Below the pieces are notes generated by a model that saw only the letters and a program-made list of their open reading frames with translations, did no database searches and was not told the DNA's origin. This document shows, piece by piece, positions 1-7,906 of a stretch of 39,808 nucleotides of DNA. Where the stretch lies: NCBI GenBank assembly GCA_050954865.1, contig JBPBQN010000085.1:1-39808 (forward strand), read 5' to 3'. How positions within the stretch are numbered: position 1 is the stretch's first letter; each line of letters begins with the position of its first letter. Origin of the DNA: Mucilaginibacter_A sp050954865 (lineage in GTDB: Bacteria > Bacteroidota > Bacteroidia > Sphingobacteriales > Sphingobacteriaceae). The position numbers and the translations under genes were made by a program.

Positions 1-609
1 TTTGGTTAGCAATGCCTCGCGCGAACGTGGTTTGCGTGCAGGTTTGTTCAGCAAAACATGGTTGTTGATCGTGGTGCCCAGATCCCGCGTAAAAATCAGG
101 TTAGGAATTGGGGCGAAAAAGATTTTTCCGTCTGGCATCGTTCCCGAAATCAGCAAAACCGACAATTGCACCGAAGATAAATTTAACAATTGCTGCTGTT
201 GCTGATAGGTGCAGCTTTCAGTAGCGCATACGGCGGCAATTAATTGTTGCTTTACTTCAGCATTATCTAACACTTCTGCCAGCAATAGTTCCAGTTCAAT
301 TACATTTTTTGAAGAATGAAAATCAGGTTTTCCGGGTTTGTAAAATTCGCGCGTACTGTTTTTATCACCTAAATTTTGGATTTTTCCACGGATCAAATCC
401 GGATCCAAAAAATACAGCAGGATTTTGGTGTACAAATCGTATTCTTTACTGCGGATGGTTTCCAGGTGCACAATATCTTCAAAAAGCCAATCCTGCGCTT
501 TGGACGGGATAACTTTGCCCAAACCTTTATCCGGACTGTGCACCAAAATGCGGCGAAGCGTACCAATTTCTGAACTCACGTGTAATTTAAAATCTGTAGT
601 TGGAAGCAT
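1..609 (-). CDS. arginine deiminase family protein, N-terminal part (runs off left edge)
   Basis: The minus frame is open from an ATG at 609 to base 1, giving 203 codons with no stop, so this is the N-terminal part of a longer protein. It begins MLPTTDFKLHVSSEIGTLRR and continues with ILVHSPDKGLGKVIPS, the opening seen in arginine deiminases and related amidinotransferases. Near the window edge it has PNLIFTRDLGTTINNHVLL, matching the conserved FTRD substrate-binding segment. The family hydrolyses arginine to citrulline and ammonia in the cytoplasm; the catalytic Cys and His would lie outside the window. No arc operon partner is visible. The gene is divergent from argS, with only about 100 bases between them. 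A degenerate copy of the dispersed repeat lies inside the gene at 352-379 and codes for DKNST. The family is clear; the exact reaction is inferred. Confidence 0.83.
   Translation of the reverse strand, partial: MLPTTDFKLHVSSEIGTLRRILVHSPDKGLGKVIPSKAQDWLFEDIVHLETIRSKEYDLYTKILLYFLDPDLIRGKIQNLGDKNSTREFYKPGKPDFHSSKNVIELELLLAEVLDNAEVKQQLIAAVCATESCTYQQQQQLLNLSSVQLSVLLISGTMPDGKIFFAPIPNLIFTRDLGTTINNHVLLNKPARKPRSREALLTK
352..379 (-). repeat. dispersed repeat, degenerate half-palindrome inside a coding region
   Basis: TACTGTTTTTATC followed by ACCTAAATTTTGG. It resembles the intergenic copy at 15998-16026, which reads GATGCTGTTTTTAGC then ACCTAAATTTTAGG. It lies inside the arginine deiminase family gene, where it is read as GDKNST. 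Confidence 0.5.
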
Positions 610-645
610 AAATTTATAATTGCACAAATTTATCAGAATAAATTT

Positions 646-660
646 GATGCTGTTTTTATC
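646..660 (-). repeat. dispersed 15-mer repeat, exact ACAG form
   Basis: The plus strand reads GATGCTGTTTTTATC, an exact copy of the 15-mer GATAAAAACAGCATC on the minus strand. It sits in the short spacer between the divergent arginine deiminase family gene and argS. Confidence 0.85.
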
Positions 661-710
661 GATCAAAAAATCGTATCGGGCAAAACTGCTCATTTTTGTA
701 AATTTGCCGC

Positions 711-2480
711 ATGGATTTTATTTTAAAAGCTGCCGTTCGCGCTGTAAAAACATTGTTTGATGCTGATATTAATGCTGAAAGTTTAACGCTGCAACAAACG
801 CGCAAAGAATTTGAAGGCGATGTAACGATTGTGGTTTTCCCGATTACCAAGTTTTCCCGCAAATCGCCAGAACAAACCGCAGCAGCATTAGGCCAATTTT
901 TGGTTGCAGAAGTGGATCAGATCGAGTCATTTAACGTAATCAAAGGCTTCTTAAATTTATCCCTTAAAAACAGCTATTGGCTGGATGTTTTTTATAACCA
1001 GATCAATCAGCCGGAATTTGGTATATTTCCATCCAACGGGCAAAAAGTGATGGTGGAATATTCTTCGCCAAACACCAATAAACCGCTGCATTTGGGCCAT
1101 GTGCGTAATAATTTGTTAGGTTATTCGGTTGCCGAAATTTTAAAAGCGAACGGTTATGAAGTGATTAAAGCCAATCTGGTAAATGATCGCGGTATCCATA
1201 TTTGTAAATCGATGCTGGCCTGGCAAAAATTTGGCAATGGCGAAACGCCGGAAACTTCTGGTTTAAAAGGCGATCATTTGGTTGGAAAATATTATGTGCG
1301 TTTTGATCAGGAATATAAAAAACAAATCGAAGAACTTAAAAATCAGGGAGAAACCGAAGAACAAGCAAAAAAAAATGCGCCGTTAATCCGCGAAGCACAG
1401 GAAATGTTGCAGCAATGGGAGCAGGGCAATCCGCAGGTAATTTCACTTTGGAAGGAAATGAACACATGGGTTTATGCAGGATTTGCAGAAACTTACAAAA
1501 AACTGGGTGTTGATTTTGACCAATATTACTATGAATCAAACACTTATTTGCTGGGAAAATCTTTGGTTGATGAAGGTTTGGAAAGAGGCATTTTCTTTAA
1601 AAAACCGGATGGTTCTGTTTGGATTGATTTAACCGCTGATGGTTTGGATGAAAAATTAGTGTTGCGTGCCGACGGAACTTCGGTTTATATGACGCAGGAT
1701 TTAGGAACCGCGCAGTTAAAATACGACGAATATAAAGCCAATAAAGCGTTAAATGTTGTAGGTAATGAGCAGGATTATCATTTTAAAGTGCTGTATCTGA
1801 TCCTGAAAAAAATAGGAAAAAGCTGGGCCGAAGGTTTGTATCATTTATCTTATGGCATGGTGGATTTACCTTCGGGAAAAATGAAATCCCGCGAAGGAAC
1901 GGTTGTAGATGCAGATGATTTGATTGCCGAAATGGAAGCCACTGCCAGAGAGCAAACCGATATTTTGGGTAAAGCAACCGATTTCCCGGAAGAAGAAAAA
2001 CGGGAATTGTACCACACCATTGGAATGGGCGCTTTAAAATATTTCCTGCTAAAAGTAGAGCCCAAAAAACGCTTGTTATTTGATCCGAACGAATCGGTGG
2101 ATTTTCAGGGAAATACCGGTCCGTTTATACAATATACTTACGCTCGTATCCGCTCGGTTTTAAATAAAGGAGCGTTTAATTTCGATACTGTTTTTACTCC
2201 TATAAAAGCAGTATCAGCGGTTGAGAAAGATTTGATTATACAATTGGGTCAGTTTTCAGTGTTTCTGGCCGAAGCAGCAGCAAACTACAGCCCCGCTGTA
2301 ATTGCCAATTATGTTTATGAACTGGCCAAATTGTACAACAAATTTTATCACGAAGAAAGTATTCTAAAAGCTGAAGAAGAAGAAGTAAAACTATTCCGGT
2401 TGCAACTTTCTGCCGTTGCTGCTGGTATCATCAAAAAATCTATGTATTTGCTGGGAATTGAAGTACCAGAACGGATGTAA
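711..2480 (+). CDS. argS: arginyl-tRNA synthetase
   Basis: Class I aminoacyl-tRNA synthetase of 589 residues that charges tRNA-Arg with arginine in the cytoplasm. The HIGH motif appears as HLGH at residues 127-130 inside SSPNTNKPLHLGHVRNN. The KMSKS-type loop appears as KMKS at residues 390-393 (GKMKSREGTVVDADD). An N-terminal additional domain precedes the catalytic core, and the C-terminal anticodon-binding DALR domain ends LGIEVPERM, as is usual for this enzyme. Length is normal for the family. The ATG at 711 is the first in frame. TAAATTTG at 699-706 resembles the Bacteroidota -7 box but lies only four bases from the ATG, so it may imply a nearly leaderless transcript, or chance. The gene stands alone, divergent from the gene at 1-609. 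Confidence 0.97.
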   Translation: MDFILKAAVRAVKTLFDADINAESLTLQQTRKEFEGDVTIVVFPITKFSRKSPEQTAAALGQFLVAEVDQIESFNVIKGFLNLSLKNSYWLDVFYNQINQPEFGIFPSNGQKVMVEYSSPNTNKPLHLGHVRNNLLGYSVAEILKANGYEVIKANLVNDRGIHICKSMLAWQKFGNGETPETSGLKGDHLVGKYYVRFDQEYKKQIEELKNQGETEEQAKKNAPLIREAQEMLQQWEQGNPQVISLWKEMNTWVYAGFAETYKKLGVDFDQYYYESNTYLLGKSLVDEGLERGIFFKKPDGSVWIDLTADGLDEKLVLRADGTSVYMTQDLGTAQLKYDEYKANKALNVVGNEQDYHFKVLYLILKKIGKSWAEGLYHLSYGMVDLPSGKMKSREGTVVDADDLIAEMEATAREQTDILGKATDFPEEEKRELYHTIGMGALKYFLLKVEPKKRLLFDPNESVDFQGNTGPFIQYTYARIRSVLNKGAFNFDTVFTPIKAVSAVEKDLIIQLGQFSVFLAEAAANYSPAVIANYVYELAKLYNKFYHEESILKAEEEEVKLFRLQLSAVAAGIIKKSMYLLGIEVPERM

Positions 2481-2500
2481 GCAGGAATTCATTTTCCCCT

Positions 2501-2514
2501 GATAAAACAGCATT
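2501..2514 (+). repeat. dispersed repeat, degenerate copy
   Basis: GATAAAACAGCATT, one A shorter than the ACAG-form 15-mer and with a changed last base, 21 bases after the argS stop. Confidence 0.45.
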
Positions 2515-2723
2515 AAAACTAAACTTTTTTCTTCTTTTGAATAAAAAAGGTGATAAACTGAAAAATATCTACCAAAAAAGGTTTCATTAGTAGTTAAAAT
2601 TGCTATTTTGTTAAATATCCTACCGATTTTAGTAAGATAAGTTTACTAATAACTTAGTTAAATGCAATTTTGTAATATTTTTATTTGTTTTATTAAAAGT
2701 TACATAATTCTATCAGATTTCAT

Positions 2724-2731
2724 TAGTTTTG
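2724..2731 (+). promoter_or_regulatory. candidate -7 box for the first susC/susD pair
   Basis: TAGTTTTG fits the Bacteroidota -7 consensus TAnnTTTG and would start transcription roughly 20-25 bases before the ATG at 2762. No TTG is seen about 20 bases upstream, so confidence is low. Confidence 0.3.
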
Positions 2732-2761
2732 GAATTGATATTAAACTAAAACAAATAAAGA

Positions 2762-5700
2762 ATGAAACAAAAATTACTTATTTTTTTTCTGTTTTCAATT
2801 TTTTCGCTGCAAAGTGTGTTTGCGCAAAACAGAAAAATTACGGGAGTGGTAACAGGTGCTGATGACGGGCAGCCTTTACCAGGGGTATCTGTTATGGTTC
2901 AAGGTACAAAAATTGGCACTTTAACCAATGGCGATGGTCACTATGAACTAAATATACCATCAGGGGGAGGTACTTTGGTTTTTACATTTATTGGCTATGC
3001 TACTCAAAATATAAGTATTACTGGTAGTAATACTTATAATGTTAAAATCGCATCGAGTACTCGTCAGTTAAATGAAGTAGTAATTCAAGACAGTTATGGT
3101 ACACAATCTAAGAAATCATATACTGGTTCTGCAGAAACTGTAAGCGGGGCACGAAATGAGAATAAACCCTTTTCTACATTTCAGCAGGCATTACAAGGAG
3201 AGGTTGCTGGGGTTGCTGTAACCAGTTCTAGTGGTCAGCCAGGCGCAAATAATCAAATTAGAATCAGAGGATTAGGTTCAATTACCAGTCAAGCAGCAGC
3301 ACAACCATTATATGTAATTGATGGGATGATTGTAAATGCCGGTGATTTATCACAAAGAACAAATGGTGCTAATGCTTCCAGTGGTTCTTCTAATGCTTTA
3401 GCTGGTATAAACGAAAATGACATTGAAACTATTACTGTTTTAAAAGATGCTTCTGCAACTGCAATTTACGGTTCCAGAGGATCAAACGGTGTAATTCTTA
3501 TTACCACCAAAAGAGGACGTAATGGTAAAACCCAAGTACGTTTTGATATGGAATTAGGTAAAACAAACAATATACCGCTACCTGCTGCTGGAAAACTGCT
3601 GACGCCTGACCAATTTAAAACCTTTTTTGATGAGGGGTTAACAAATTATTACAATAGCCCAACTTATAATGGTGGAAACACTTACACACCAGCCCAAGTT
3701 GCAACCTTAGTTACCAATTTCGATAACACTTATGCATTAAATAGTTCAGGTAATAATTGGGTTAATTTAGTTACTAAAAATGGCACACAACAACAATATA
3801 ATGTGTCTTTAAATGGAGGTGATGAAAAAACAAAAATCTTTGCATCAGCAGGTTATTTTAAGCAAGATGCAACAGTAATTAAATCCTATTTAGAAAGGGT
3901 TACAGGTTTAATTAACATTGATCATACAATTAGTAAAAGATTTTCTACCACTACAGGTATCAATGTTTCTAACGTATTGCAAAATACACCTTTACAAGGA
4001 AGTGCTTACTATAGCAGCCCATGGGCTTCTGCTTATTTTTTAAGACCATTTCAGTTAGGATATAATGCTAATGGAACAATCAATTCCAGCACAACTGGTA
4101 ATGCTAATTTCCCAACTTCCGGAAATTCAAATCCTTTATATATTGCTGCTAATGATACCAGAGGTTTATCACAAACAAGAGTTTTAGGCAATCAAACCAT
4201 TAAATGGAACATTTGGGATCAGTTGAAATATACTGGTTACGTAAGTGCTGATTACCAGAATTTGGAAGAAACTTCATTTTTAAACCCTGTGATGGGTGAT
4301 GCAAAAAGTCTTGGTGGTAGTGGTACAAGCCAGTATAGCCGCTACTTCAATTGGTTAGTACGTAATCAATTAGATTATCGTTATGATATACCTGGAATTC
4401 AAGACTTTTATGCTGAAGCGACAGTAGGTTATGAGGCACAAAGATCAGCTGCTTATTTTAATACTGCTTATGCTACAGGTTATCCTGCAAGTCAACCTAC
4501 GTTAACTGCTGTTGGAGTTGCTGCTACACCAACTACAGCTTCTGAATACAAATCAAATTATACATTTGATGCACTCTATTCAAGAGCTGGTTTAAATTTT
4601 AAAAATCGTTACACTTTAAGCGGATCACTTAGAAGAGACGGTTCTTCAAGGTTTGGATCTAATAGGCAGTTTGGAACTTTTTACTCAGTAGGAGGTGCAT
4701 GGAATATTGATCAGGAAGCATTCTTCGGACAACAAAAAATACTTACAACAGCTAAAATAAGAAGTTCTTACGGTACAACAGGTAACGCTAATTCACTTAC
4801 TAATTACCAATGGCGCCCAACTGCTGGTTACGGAAACAATTACAACTTAGCAAATGGTCAGAATTACAGTACAATCGGTAATGTGAACCTGACTTGGGAA
4901 TCTCAGAAAAAGTTTGATCTGGGAACAGACTTTGGTTTCTTCAATGACCGTTTGACATTCAGTTTTGATTATTATAAAAACCTAATTAGTGGTTTGATCT
5001 CCAATGCAGCAGTTGCTTGGGAACTTGGATTTACGCAGCAACCACAAAACATTGGTGCAATGCGAAATCAGGGTGTAGAATTTTCGATAAAAGGAATTCC
5101 TGTTAAAACGAAAGATTTTACCTGGAATGTTAATTTTAACATTGCTCACAATGCAAGCACAATGACAAGTTTGGCTAATCCTAATGCCGCCAATCCATCG
5201 CAAACTAGTTTGTGGTTAGCTAAAGGATATGATTATTATACTTTTTATAGCCGTCAATACGCTGGTGTAGATCCCGCAAATGGTAATGCATTGTGGTACA
5301 CTGACGGAACTAAAACCGCTACTACAACCAACTATTCTGCTGCAGCACGAGTACCAATGGGGCAAGCAGATCCTAAAATTATTAGTGGTTTTAACAATAA
5401 TTTTACGTTTAAAGGAGTTACCCTTTCAGTTGATTTTTATGGTAGCTTTGGTAATCGTGTAAGTGATAGTTGGTCATACTACTTAAATGACGGAACATAT
5501 TTAACTGGTTCTAATAAGTATGCTTATACCTTTTACAACAGATGGACTACACCAGGACAGGTAACCGATGTGCCTAAGGATGTATATGCAGGTGGTAGTT
5601 CTGCTAGTTCTTCTAGTTTCTCATCCAGATTTCTATATTATGGAGATTTCATTAGACTAAAAAATACTTCTTTAGGCTATGATTTTAAGAATATTAATTA

Positions 5701-5875
5701 TTTAAATAAAATAGGAATTAGCAGGTTGTATTTATATGGTAGAGCTACTAACTTATTTACAAAAACATACGATAAACGGTTACCTTTCGATCCTGAAGTG
5801 CCTGTTACTGGTTTTAGTACCTTGGATCTTCCTCAGGTTAGAACATTCACAATTGGTTTAAATGTAGGTTTATAA
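2762..5875 (+). CDS. SusC/RagA-type TonB-dependent outer-membrane transporter (first pair)
   Basis: 1037 residues. The signal peptide MKQKLLIFFLFSIFSLQSVF ends at an AQ site. A carboxypeptidase-regulatory-like beta-sandwich follows (about residues 25-105: GVVTGADDGQPLPGVSVMVQ), then a plug beginning near LNEVVIQDSYGTQSKKSYTG and containing the family signature LKDASATAIYGSRGSNGVIL (about residues 228-247). The remainder is the 22-strand barrel, ending TFTIGLNVGL. The protein would import an oligomeric nutrient using TonB energy, with the SusD-like lipoprotein encoded 17 bases downstream acting as its lid. The substrate cannot be inferred because no hydrolase, sulfatase, peptidase or sigma/anti-sigma gene is adjacent. 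Codon use is clearly more AT-rich than in argS or glgB, suggesting recent acquisition or weak codon selection. Confidence 0.95.
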   Translation: MKQKLLIFFLFSIFSLQSVFAQNRKITGVVTGADDGQPLPGVSVMVQGTKIGTLTNGDGHYELNIPSGGGTLVFTFIGYATQNISITGSNTYNVKIASSTRQLNEVVIQDSYGTQSKKSYTGSAETVSGARNENKPFSTFQQALQGEVAGVAVTSSSGQPGANNQIRIRGLGSITSQAAAQPLYVIDGMIVNAGDLSQRTNGANASSGSSNALAGINENDIETITVLKDASATAIYGSRGSNGVILITTKRGRNGKTQVRFDMELGKTNNIPLPAAGKLLTPDQFKTFFDEGLTNYYNSPTYNGGNTYTPAQVATLVTNFDNTYALNSSGNNWVNLVTKNGTQQQYNVSLNGGDEKTKIFASAGYFKQDATVIKSYLERVTGLINIDHTISKRFSTTTGINVSNVLQNTPLQGSAYYSSPWASAYFLRPFQLGYNANGTINSSTTGNANFPTSGNSNPLYIAANDTRGLSQTRVLGNQTIKWNIWDQLKYTGYVSADYQNLEETSFLNPVMGDAKSLGGSGTSQYSRYFNWLVRNQLDYRYDIPGIQDFYAEATVGYEAQRSAAYFNTAYATGYPASQPTLTAVGVAATPTTASEYKSNYTFDALYSRAGLNFKNRYTLSGSLRRDGSSRFGSNRQFGTFYSVGGAWNIDQEAFFGQQKILTTAKIRSSYGTTGNANSLTNYQWRPTAGYGNNYNLANGQNYSTIGNVNLTWESQKKFDLGTDFGFFNDRLTFSFDYYKNLISGLISNAAVAWELGFTQQPQNIGAMRNQGVEFSIKGIPVKTKDFTWNVNFNIAHNASTMTSLANPNAANPSQTSLWLAKGYDYYTFYSRQYAGVDPANGNALWYTDGTKTATTTNYSAAARVPMGQADPKIISGFNNNFTFKGVTLSVDFYGSFGNRVSDSWSYYLNDGTYLTGSNKYAYTFYNRWTTPGQVTDVPKDVYAGGSSASSSSFSSRFLYYGDFIRLKNTSLGYDFKNINYLNKIGISRLYLYGRATNLFTKTYDKRLPFDPEVPVTGFSTLDLPQVRTFTIGLNVGL

Positions 5876-5882
5876 AAAGGAG
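5876..5882 (+). promoter_or_regulatory. ribosome-binding site of susD
   Basis: AAAGGAG, ten bases before the ATG at 5893. A clear Shine-Dalgarno sequence is uncommon in this window and supports the chosen susD start and translational linkage to susC. Confidence 0.6.
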
Positions 5883-5892
5883 AAATTTTAAA

Positions 5893-7338
5893 ATGAAAAT
5901 TAATAAACTAACATATATTTTATTGGCTGGTGCGATTATAACAGCATCGTGCAAGAAAGTCTTTTTAGATGAGCAGCCAACGCTTTCTGTAACAGTTACC
6001 CAATCTATTAAAACGCCTAATGATTTAGCAGATGCAGTAAATGGGATGTATAATTCTATGAAACAAACTACTTTGTTTGGACGAGATATACCTGTATTAG
6101 GAGATTTATTAGCAGATAATACTTATGTTAATCAATCCAATTCAGGTAGATATTTAAACGATAACAACTATACATTTGCTACTTCTACTAGTGCAGAAGC
6201 AAGTAATATATATTCTCAGGGTTATTATGCTATTCTTCAAGCTAATCGTGTTATTTATGAAGGCCAAAAAATAGGAAACTCAGCAGACGTAAGTCAATTA
6301 GTTGGTGAAGCTTATACCGCTCGTGCCTTAATTTATTTGGAGCTTGTTAATTGGTTCGGTGCACCTTACACAGTTAGCCCTAATGCCGACGGCGTACCTT
6401 TGGTTACTGTTCCATCTTATGTTACTGGCTTTTCTTTGCAGCCAAAAAGAGCAAGTGTATCTGCCGTTTACACCAAAATTATAAGTGATTTAGATAGTGC
6501 TTATGCAATAATGCCAACAACAAATACTACTTTACATGCTATAAATTCCGACTATGTTGCAAAGTATGCAGCTAAAGCTATCGAAGCCAGAGCTTATTTG
6601 TACAAAGGTGACTATGCTAACGCTAGGGATGCAGCCTTGTTAGTTGTTAATGGAGGAGGTTATTCATTAGCTACAACAGCAAGTGCTTTTACTGCTTTTT
6701 GGTCAAGTCCATCAGCAACAACAACTAAACTTGAAAAGATATTTGAGTTGAATCAAAATGCTTCAAGTAACATTGGCAATACTGGTCTCGATGCAATTTT
6801 TTCTCAAGCAGGTTATGGCGATATTCAGGCTACTACTGATTTATATAATTCTTACACAATAACTGATTTAAGAAGAACTTTGATAATTAATGGAACTCGT
6901 GCAGGTGCACAAGCTTATATTATAAACAAGTTTTCTAATTATAGTAATACAGATAAGGATGAAACTCCTGTAATTCGTTATGCAGAAGTAATACTAACAT
7001 TAGCCGAGTCTTATGCGCGTTTGGGTGATGAAACTAATGCAAAAGTTTATTTAAATCAATTAGCAAAATTGCGCGATCCATCACTAACTGCAGGTTATAC
7101 TTCAACAGGTGCTCAATTGATAACTGATATTTTAAATGAAAGACGGAAAGAACTTGCATTTGAAGGATTGCGTTTCTTTGATTTCACAAGGTTAAATCTT
7201 ACTATCAATCGTCCTGCTCAACCTCAAGGTTATGCCTCTTATCCAATTGTTACAACTTCAGACTTTAAAAGAATATTGCCTATACCGCAGTCTGCGAGAG
7301 ATGCTAATACAAATCTCACACAGAATCCTGGATATTAG
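5893..7338 (+). CDS. RagB/SusD-family nutrient-binding outer-membrane lipoprotein (first pair)
   Basis: 481 residues. The lipoprotein signal peptide MKINKLTYILLAGAIITASC has its lipobox Cys at residue 20. The body is the alpha-helical TPR-like SusD fold: EAYTARALIYLELVNWFGAP at about residues 140-160 is the usual helix-turn region, and the C-terminal family pattern NERRKELAFEGLRFFDFTR is followed by a terminal LTQNPGY. The protein sits on the outer leaflet over the SusC channel encoded 17 bases upstream and captures ligand. The pair forms a two-gene operon closed by a strong hairpin at 7359-7396. AT-rich like its susC partner. Substrate unknown. Confidence 0.94.
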   Translation: MKINKLTYILLAGAIITASCKKVFLDEQPTLSVTVTQSIKTPNDLADAVNGMYNSMKQTTLFGRDIPVLGDLLADNTYVNQSNSGRYLNDNNYTFATSTSAEASNIYSQGYYAILQANRVIYEGQKIGNSADVSQLVGEAYTARALIYLELVNWFGAPYTVSPNADGVPLVTVPSYVTGFSLQPKRASVSAVYTKIISDLDSAYAIMPTTNTTLHAINSDYVAKYAAKAIEARAYLYKGDYANARDAALLVVNGGGYSLATTASAFTAFWSSPSATTTKLEKIFELNQNASSNIGNTGLDAIFSQAGYGDIQATTDLYNSYTITDLRRTLIINGTRAGAQAYIINKFSNYSNTDKDETPVIRYAEVILTLAESYARLGDETNAKVYLNQLAKLRDPSLTAGYTSTGAQLITDILNERRKELAFEGLRFFDFTRLNLTINRPAQPQGYASYPIVTTSDFKRILPIPQSARDANTNLTQNPGY

Positions 7339-7358
7339 TTTCTTTTTCTGATCAGGTT

Positions 7359-7396
7359 AATAAGAAAGGCTACTTGAAAAAGTAGCCTTTCTTATT
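7359..7396 (+). terminator. hairpin terminator after the first susD
   Basis: Arms 7359-7375 and 7380-7396 pair perfectly over 17 bases around a GAAA tetraloop and include AAGAAAGGCTAC / GTAGCCTTTCTT. The right arm is T-rich and is followed by TTAAAG. It lies 21 bases after the susD stop. Confidence 0.85.
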
Positions 7397-7507
7397 TTAA
7401 AGTTAAAATTGTAAGCAGTTTTTTGTGTCGTATTTACAAAAAGTATAATCGTTTTAGTATGGCCAAAAAAGCAAATGAGCCAATCCAAACATTTCCATAT
7501 TTTATGT

Positions 7508-7522
7508 GGTAAAAACAGCATT
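7508..7522 (+). repeat. dispersed 15-mer repeat, near copy
   Basis: GGTAAAAACAGCATT, two differences from the ACAG-form 15-mer, isolated in the non-coding space after the first SusCD pair. Confidence 0.6.
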
Positions 7523-7710
7523 ATATTTTTTTCACCTATCAGCTTTTATAATCGTTCCACATGTTAAACCATTATTTATTCTGGTACTGTTCTAAAATTT
7601 ATGCTGGATTTCTTGAAGTTATTAGTGTTTGTTAACAATGGCAGGTATTTATAACTGTGAAACCTAAAATTGCGTATTACATCTATCCGGTTTCTTAGTT
7701 TAAACAACGT

Positions 7711-7795
7711 ATCCAACATACATTTGAATACTGTTAAAGCGCGGTTTGCGGCAGATAACTCTATTGAACTTTAACCAATCCATCATACATTTGAA
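7711..7795 (+). repeat. 18-base direct repeat, two copies
   Basis: ATCCAACATACATTTGAA at 7711-7728 and ATCCATCATACATTTGAA at 7778-7795; 17 of 18 bases are identical and the copies are 67 bases apart. Confidence 0.6.
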
Positions 7796-7848
7796 AAAGT
7801 ACCTGAGAAAGATACAAGCCAATATCTTAACACTTCTTTTATCAACAA

Positions 7849-7878
7849 AAAAACATGATTATTAATAATCATGTTTTT
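7849..7878 (-). terminator. 30-base perfect palindrome, probable terminator of the efflux operon
   Basis: Left arm AAAAACATGATTATT (7849-7863) and right arm AATAATCATGTTTTT (7864-7878) are exact reverse complements. On the minus strand it follows the czcA stop by 28 bases and ends in a T-run, as expected of a factor-independent terminator, although the stem is GC-poor. Confidence 0.6.
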
Positions 7879-7906
7879 GAAATTACATTACATAATCTTG
7901 CATAGC

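Larger units (their letters stand above)
2481..2761. other. AT-rich spacer between argS and susC
   Basis: No gene seen. It contains a degenerate copy of the dispersed repeat just after argS (GATAAAACAGCATT, 2501-2514) and TAGTTTTG at 2724-2731, which fits the Bacteroidota -7 consensus TAnnTTTG about 30 bases before the susC start. I could not find a matching -33 TTG at the usual spacing, so the promoter is tentative. Confidence 0.4.
7397..7848. other. space with no recognisable gene between the SusCD pair and the efflux operon
   Basis: No open reading frame of useful length on either strand and no RNA gene recognised. The stretch is AT-rich. It holds a near copy of the dispersed repeat at 7508-7522, an 18-base direct repeat (7711-7728 and 7778-7795, one mismatch) and a weak copy of the GAAG-form repeat at 7829-7843. 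It could be a decayed gene, but I could not align any frame to a known family. Confidence 0.5.

Noticed and set aside
656..862. Small open frames antisense to argS and to other large genes
   Set aside because: They are shadows of confident genes with no independent start signals or recognisable products.
7459..7510. Short ATG frame MAKKANEPIQTFPYFMW in the gap after the first susD
   Set aside because: Only 17 codons, no ribosome-binding site, and no family match I can see.
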